NCBI RefSeq assembly: GCF_015706575.1
Contig: NW_024037063.1
Span: forward strand, 8,432,927-8,496,926
Reading direction: 5' to 3'
DNA: 64,000 bases
Source: Patiria miniata
Lineage: Eukaryota > Echinodermata > Asteroidea > Valvatida > Asterinidae
This document shows positions 60,985 to 64,000 of this stretch, piece after piece. Below the pieces are notes generated by a model that saw nothing but the letters and a program-made list of their open reading frames with translations, did not search any database and was not told where the DNA came from. Position 1 is the first letter of the stretch. Each line of letters opens with the position of its first letter. The position numbers were made by a program, and so were the translations under genes.

Positions 60985-61102
60985 ATGACTGCGGCAATGG
61001 GTTTGGCGCGGACTTGGTGGTTGGCTGTTGTGCTGGTGTTCTTGGCTTGTACATGCGTCACGAATGTGGCCTTTAGCATTGACGGCTGGCCTTCATTGGC
61101 AG
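60985..61102 (+). CDS. First coding exon of a secreted or membrane protein
   Basis: ATG at 60,985 opens 39 codons plus 1 nt, ending at GGCAG|GTGAGT, a strong donor. The product starts MTAAMGLARTWW, has a hydrophobic core (LAVVLVFLAC) and a probable signal-peptidase site near VTNVA/FSID. The second ATG (codon 5) has a better start context and also gives a complete signal peptide. No downstream exon is recognisable in the remaining 2.9 kb, so the family is unknown and the first intron is probably long. Chance formation of a signal peptide followed at once by a consensus donor is unlikely but not excluded. Confidence 0.6.
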
Positions 61103-63560
61103 GTGAGTACTTGAAGGTTGATTTTTCTTTGTACCAAAACTTTTAGGTTCCAAAAAGTCCCTTGCGTTTGAAGATTGGTGAGGAGTTTTTCCTCGGTATT
61201 GCTCCCCATTCACTCGTTCTTTGCACACTGCACTGGAGCTTTACTTCGCAAACATTTTTTTGTCAGTTTTCGAGATTGTCACATAGCACGGTTTGGACTT
61301 CTGAAAGCTGTCCAAATATTGATTTGGTTAACCAAGTAGATCTCCCATCGTTTCGCAGTTATTACAATCCCCTTGTGACCATCGCAACGGATTAGCCAGT
61401 TTTACGTTAATGCATCAACGATGGAATAAGCTAAGCCGGGGTGACAGTTGAGTATAGCTTTCTTGTCTGGTACTATTACAGGTCACAGAACCCCAGAACT
61501 TACGAAGTAAACCACTAATAATTGTTCTTTTTTGCTGGACTAAAGTGAGAGCGCTAGTCATGCTTATCATGTTTATTACATTTTATATGAGCTAGTATAT
61601 CGGGTACAATAATAATCAGGATAGCGTGAAATTATGAGCATGTCAGGAATGTATGGGGGTAATCTTCGCGGCTCACGCGATACCCAGCGTTTCTCAGTTG
61701 AGCATAGTGTAATGCGTAGGTTTTCCTCATCTCAAACGATACATTTGGTCGCATCAGTAGTAAGAATGGCAATATCAACATTATCTCACTTTATCATCCA
61801 TGTGTTTGATGTTTGATAGTAGTAAAGATGATGGACATGATGTTCAAGATAACTTCCAGACAATACAGTCAACGTTGTATTTGTATCGTTCGATCATAGT
61901 TAGGGACAACCGTACATGATTCTTCTCGACTTTGACCTCCATAAAACTCGATAGTCAACTGTAATAAAAAGTTGTGAGTATTAGTTGTGTGGGTAATCTT
62001 TATCATATAGTAATTGTTTTGACGCGTGCACCTTGGAAATTATGTGATTTGGAGTTTAATCTCCAACCTATCTACGGGATTGATGGTTTATGAAATTGTG
62101 ACATTCAGCTGGGGAAGCTCCTTGCTCCTTGATTGGACTGTTGGGTTGGGGGATCCCCAATCACGCAGGCCTACGTGCGTGTACAAACACATGGGTCGCC
62201 GCGTGACTTAACCAAATTAAATATTTACAAGATTTGCGGCTCTGTTTAAACCTAGCCTATATAAGCTGGTTTTATGAATCAATATTTTCACCGATTGAAT
62301 AGAGTGGCATGCTATAAGCCAAGGAACAAAATGCCTCATTAGGAGAACATTCTCAGTCAATAATACCGAATGTGCAGCGCGGCTAGCCATGAAGGGCAGG
62401 CGCTTGATTCTACGCGGCAGACACCAACAAAGAGCGGCCTTGAGTCTGTTGAGTCAATAATATACCATTGTCGTGTTTATTTGTCATATATTATAGTCCC
62501 ATATTCTGTCAACCAAAAAAGAGCCATGTACCTCTAACAAGCATAGCCAGAATTCGTACTTCCCACCACCTGCCAAATACACAGTGAAAAACCTAAACGA
62601 TGCATGGTGGTTCTGCTCACAGCGTTGGGTGCACGTACAGCATCAGATGTCGAAATATAATCGCGCAGTGGTACTGGTATATTATAGGCCTATTTGACGA
62701 TCATAAAGCTTTTGTTGGTCCGCAGTATATATGTTAAAAGTACGTTGTATGCAAATACAGAGCATGGATAATTTGCACAGAAGTTTGTGGAGGTAACGAA
62801 TGTCTAATCAACTGTTAGTTTAAGCTTAGTCATGATGCGAAGTTGCTCATCTTTTTGGACCGACATATTTTAACTTATCTGATATCTTGATTGTAGAGGT
62901 TGTGTCGTAAATAGCCGTATCTAAATGCGAGAGTTCATTACAAGTCCATCACAAGTCCCCCAGTCTCAAATTAAGTCACAAGATGATGATGAACTGCTGC
63001 AAAAGTATTCCTTAATTGTTGATCCCCTGAACATTGTGAAAGAACGTGTGTTTTAGTTGTGGCCAGGCTTCTGATGGACTTGCGATGGACTGACTATCAC
63101 TGCATTTTGCAACACGATTTTGCACAGACGTGCCTGCACGTAGTTCTAAATTATCAGGGTCAAATTTATCGCCTAAAAAAATACAAGACGATGTTTGAAA
63201 TTACCCACACACTTGTTTTATTTGTACGAACTTGAATACTACAGCCTATTATCTGTCACACATGCCATTTTTAATGTCTCAAGAGCACCTGACGGAAATG
63301 ACGAAGTCCCCCTTCCTGTCATGTCATTTCGAAGACATCATCCTTCTTAGTTCTCCCCATAAGACGCTTGTCATTCAGTGATGGCTTGGGCAAAAGATGT
63401 CATGTTATAGTCTTCCCTCTAGAACCACATGAATCATGGACAGCATTACCCATGACCTCGGCGACAGACCCACTCAAAAATCACATATAATAAAATATAT
63501 AAAATATCAACGTCAGTATCAAATACGCTCATGTGCTTTGAGCTGAATCGACAATCGACA
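61103..63560 (+). other. Probable first intron of the 60,985 gene, no exon seen
   Basis: Short open frames on both strands, none bounded by good splice sites in phase 1. No repeat with clear ends. Confidence 0.4.
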
Positions 63561-63738
63561 CAATATTTTATTTTTGGTAATGAAACCAAGGACTCCTCTT
63601 GAGTGCACTATAGGAACTGTAGCTCGCAAACCTGGAAAACTGATTTGAAAAGATAAGACAATAAACAAAAATGTTCAGTTTTAGAGGTGGGAGGAAACAC
63701 CAGAAGATAATAAATTGAGAGGGAAAACCCACGGCATC

Positions 63739-64000
63739 AGGTATAAGCACCGGAAACAAAATCAACATGTTGACCTGGGCGGCAGTCAAATCTTTGCTGG
63801 GAGAGGTCCTCTGCACCAACCTGACTCCCCAATAAATCAAAAAGTTTAGCTTCGTTGAAAAGGGATAAAGTATAACCAGGTCTAAGTTCTTTTTTTTGTT
63901 GGAACCACCAGTCGCGGATGAACGGTGGTGGAGCTGGCTCGGGCGTTAGGGGTCTATACCCACCCATGGGCCGCAGAAATAGGAACCCTTCCGCCCCTGA
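63739..64000 (-). CDS. Unrecognised open frame cut by the window edge
   Basis: The minus strand is open from the right edge to a stop at about 63,739, 86 codons, with Pro-rich (RPLTPEPAPPPF) and charged parts. A minus-strand AATAAA lies at about 63,567-63,572. It could be a last exon of a host gene or the 3' end of a mobile element; I do not recognise it. Confidence 0.3.

Overview
The window looks like nuclear DNA of an invertebrate animal, most likely a marine deuterostome such as an echinoderm, less likely amphioxus or a hemichordate. It is AT-rich and gene-poor. Introns are clear, there is no operon structure, and it carries several classes of degenerate mobile elements (a LINE, tRNA-derived SINEs, short inverted-repeat elements, one LTR element) plus long poly-G/poly-C runs. 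The species assignment is an inference from repeat types and from the immune gene; nothing in the window names the organism.

The main gene is on the minus strand between about 30.3 and 16.1 kb. It is a RIG-I-like receptor (RLR), a cytosolic RNA-sensing DExH helicase, rebuilt here from seven exons whose phases all fit except at the last join. It carries one death-effector domain (DED) in place of the tandem CARDs of vertebrate RIG-I/MDA5. A long Ser/Pro-rich linker with an internal repeat follows, then the DECH helicase core with its insertion domain, the pincer helices, and a zinc-binding C-terminal domain split over two exons. The last intron holds a Ty3/gypsy LTR element of about 7.7 kb in the opposite orientation (17,044-24,717). 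The candidate last exon lacks 16 nt relative to its duplicate and shifts frame.

A second, diverged copy of the same locus lies head-to-tail at about 32.4-37.0 kb. It keeps the DED exon, the linker, the pincer helices and an intact last exon, but one deletion with GATC at its joint removed the whole helicase core. Frameshifts mark it as a pseudogene. The homology covers introns, the 5' flank and about 1.7 kb of 3' flank. A SINE shared by both copies predates the duplication. The LTR element is present only in copy 1 and its two LTRs are about 97% identical, so it came after.

Left arm (1-14.3 kb): a dead LINE (about 2.4-5.35 kb, minus strand) with a CRE-containing 14-bp tandem array beside its 5' end, a MITE of TTA-flanked type, a 460-bp near-palindrome, and sequence without recognisable genes. 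Right arm (37-64 kb): several inverted-repeat elements with clear target-site duplications, SINE copies, a first coding exon of a secreted or membrane protein at about 61 kb (plus strand), and an unrecognised open frame cut by the right edge. Most of the rest is intergenic or intronic DNA in which I see no gene.
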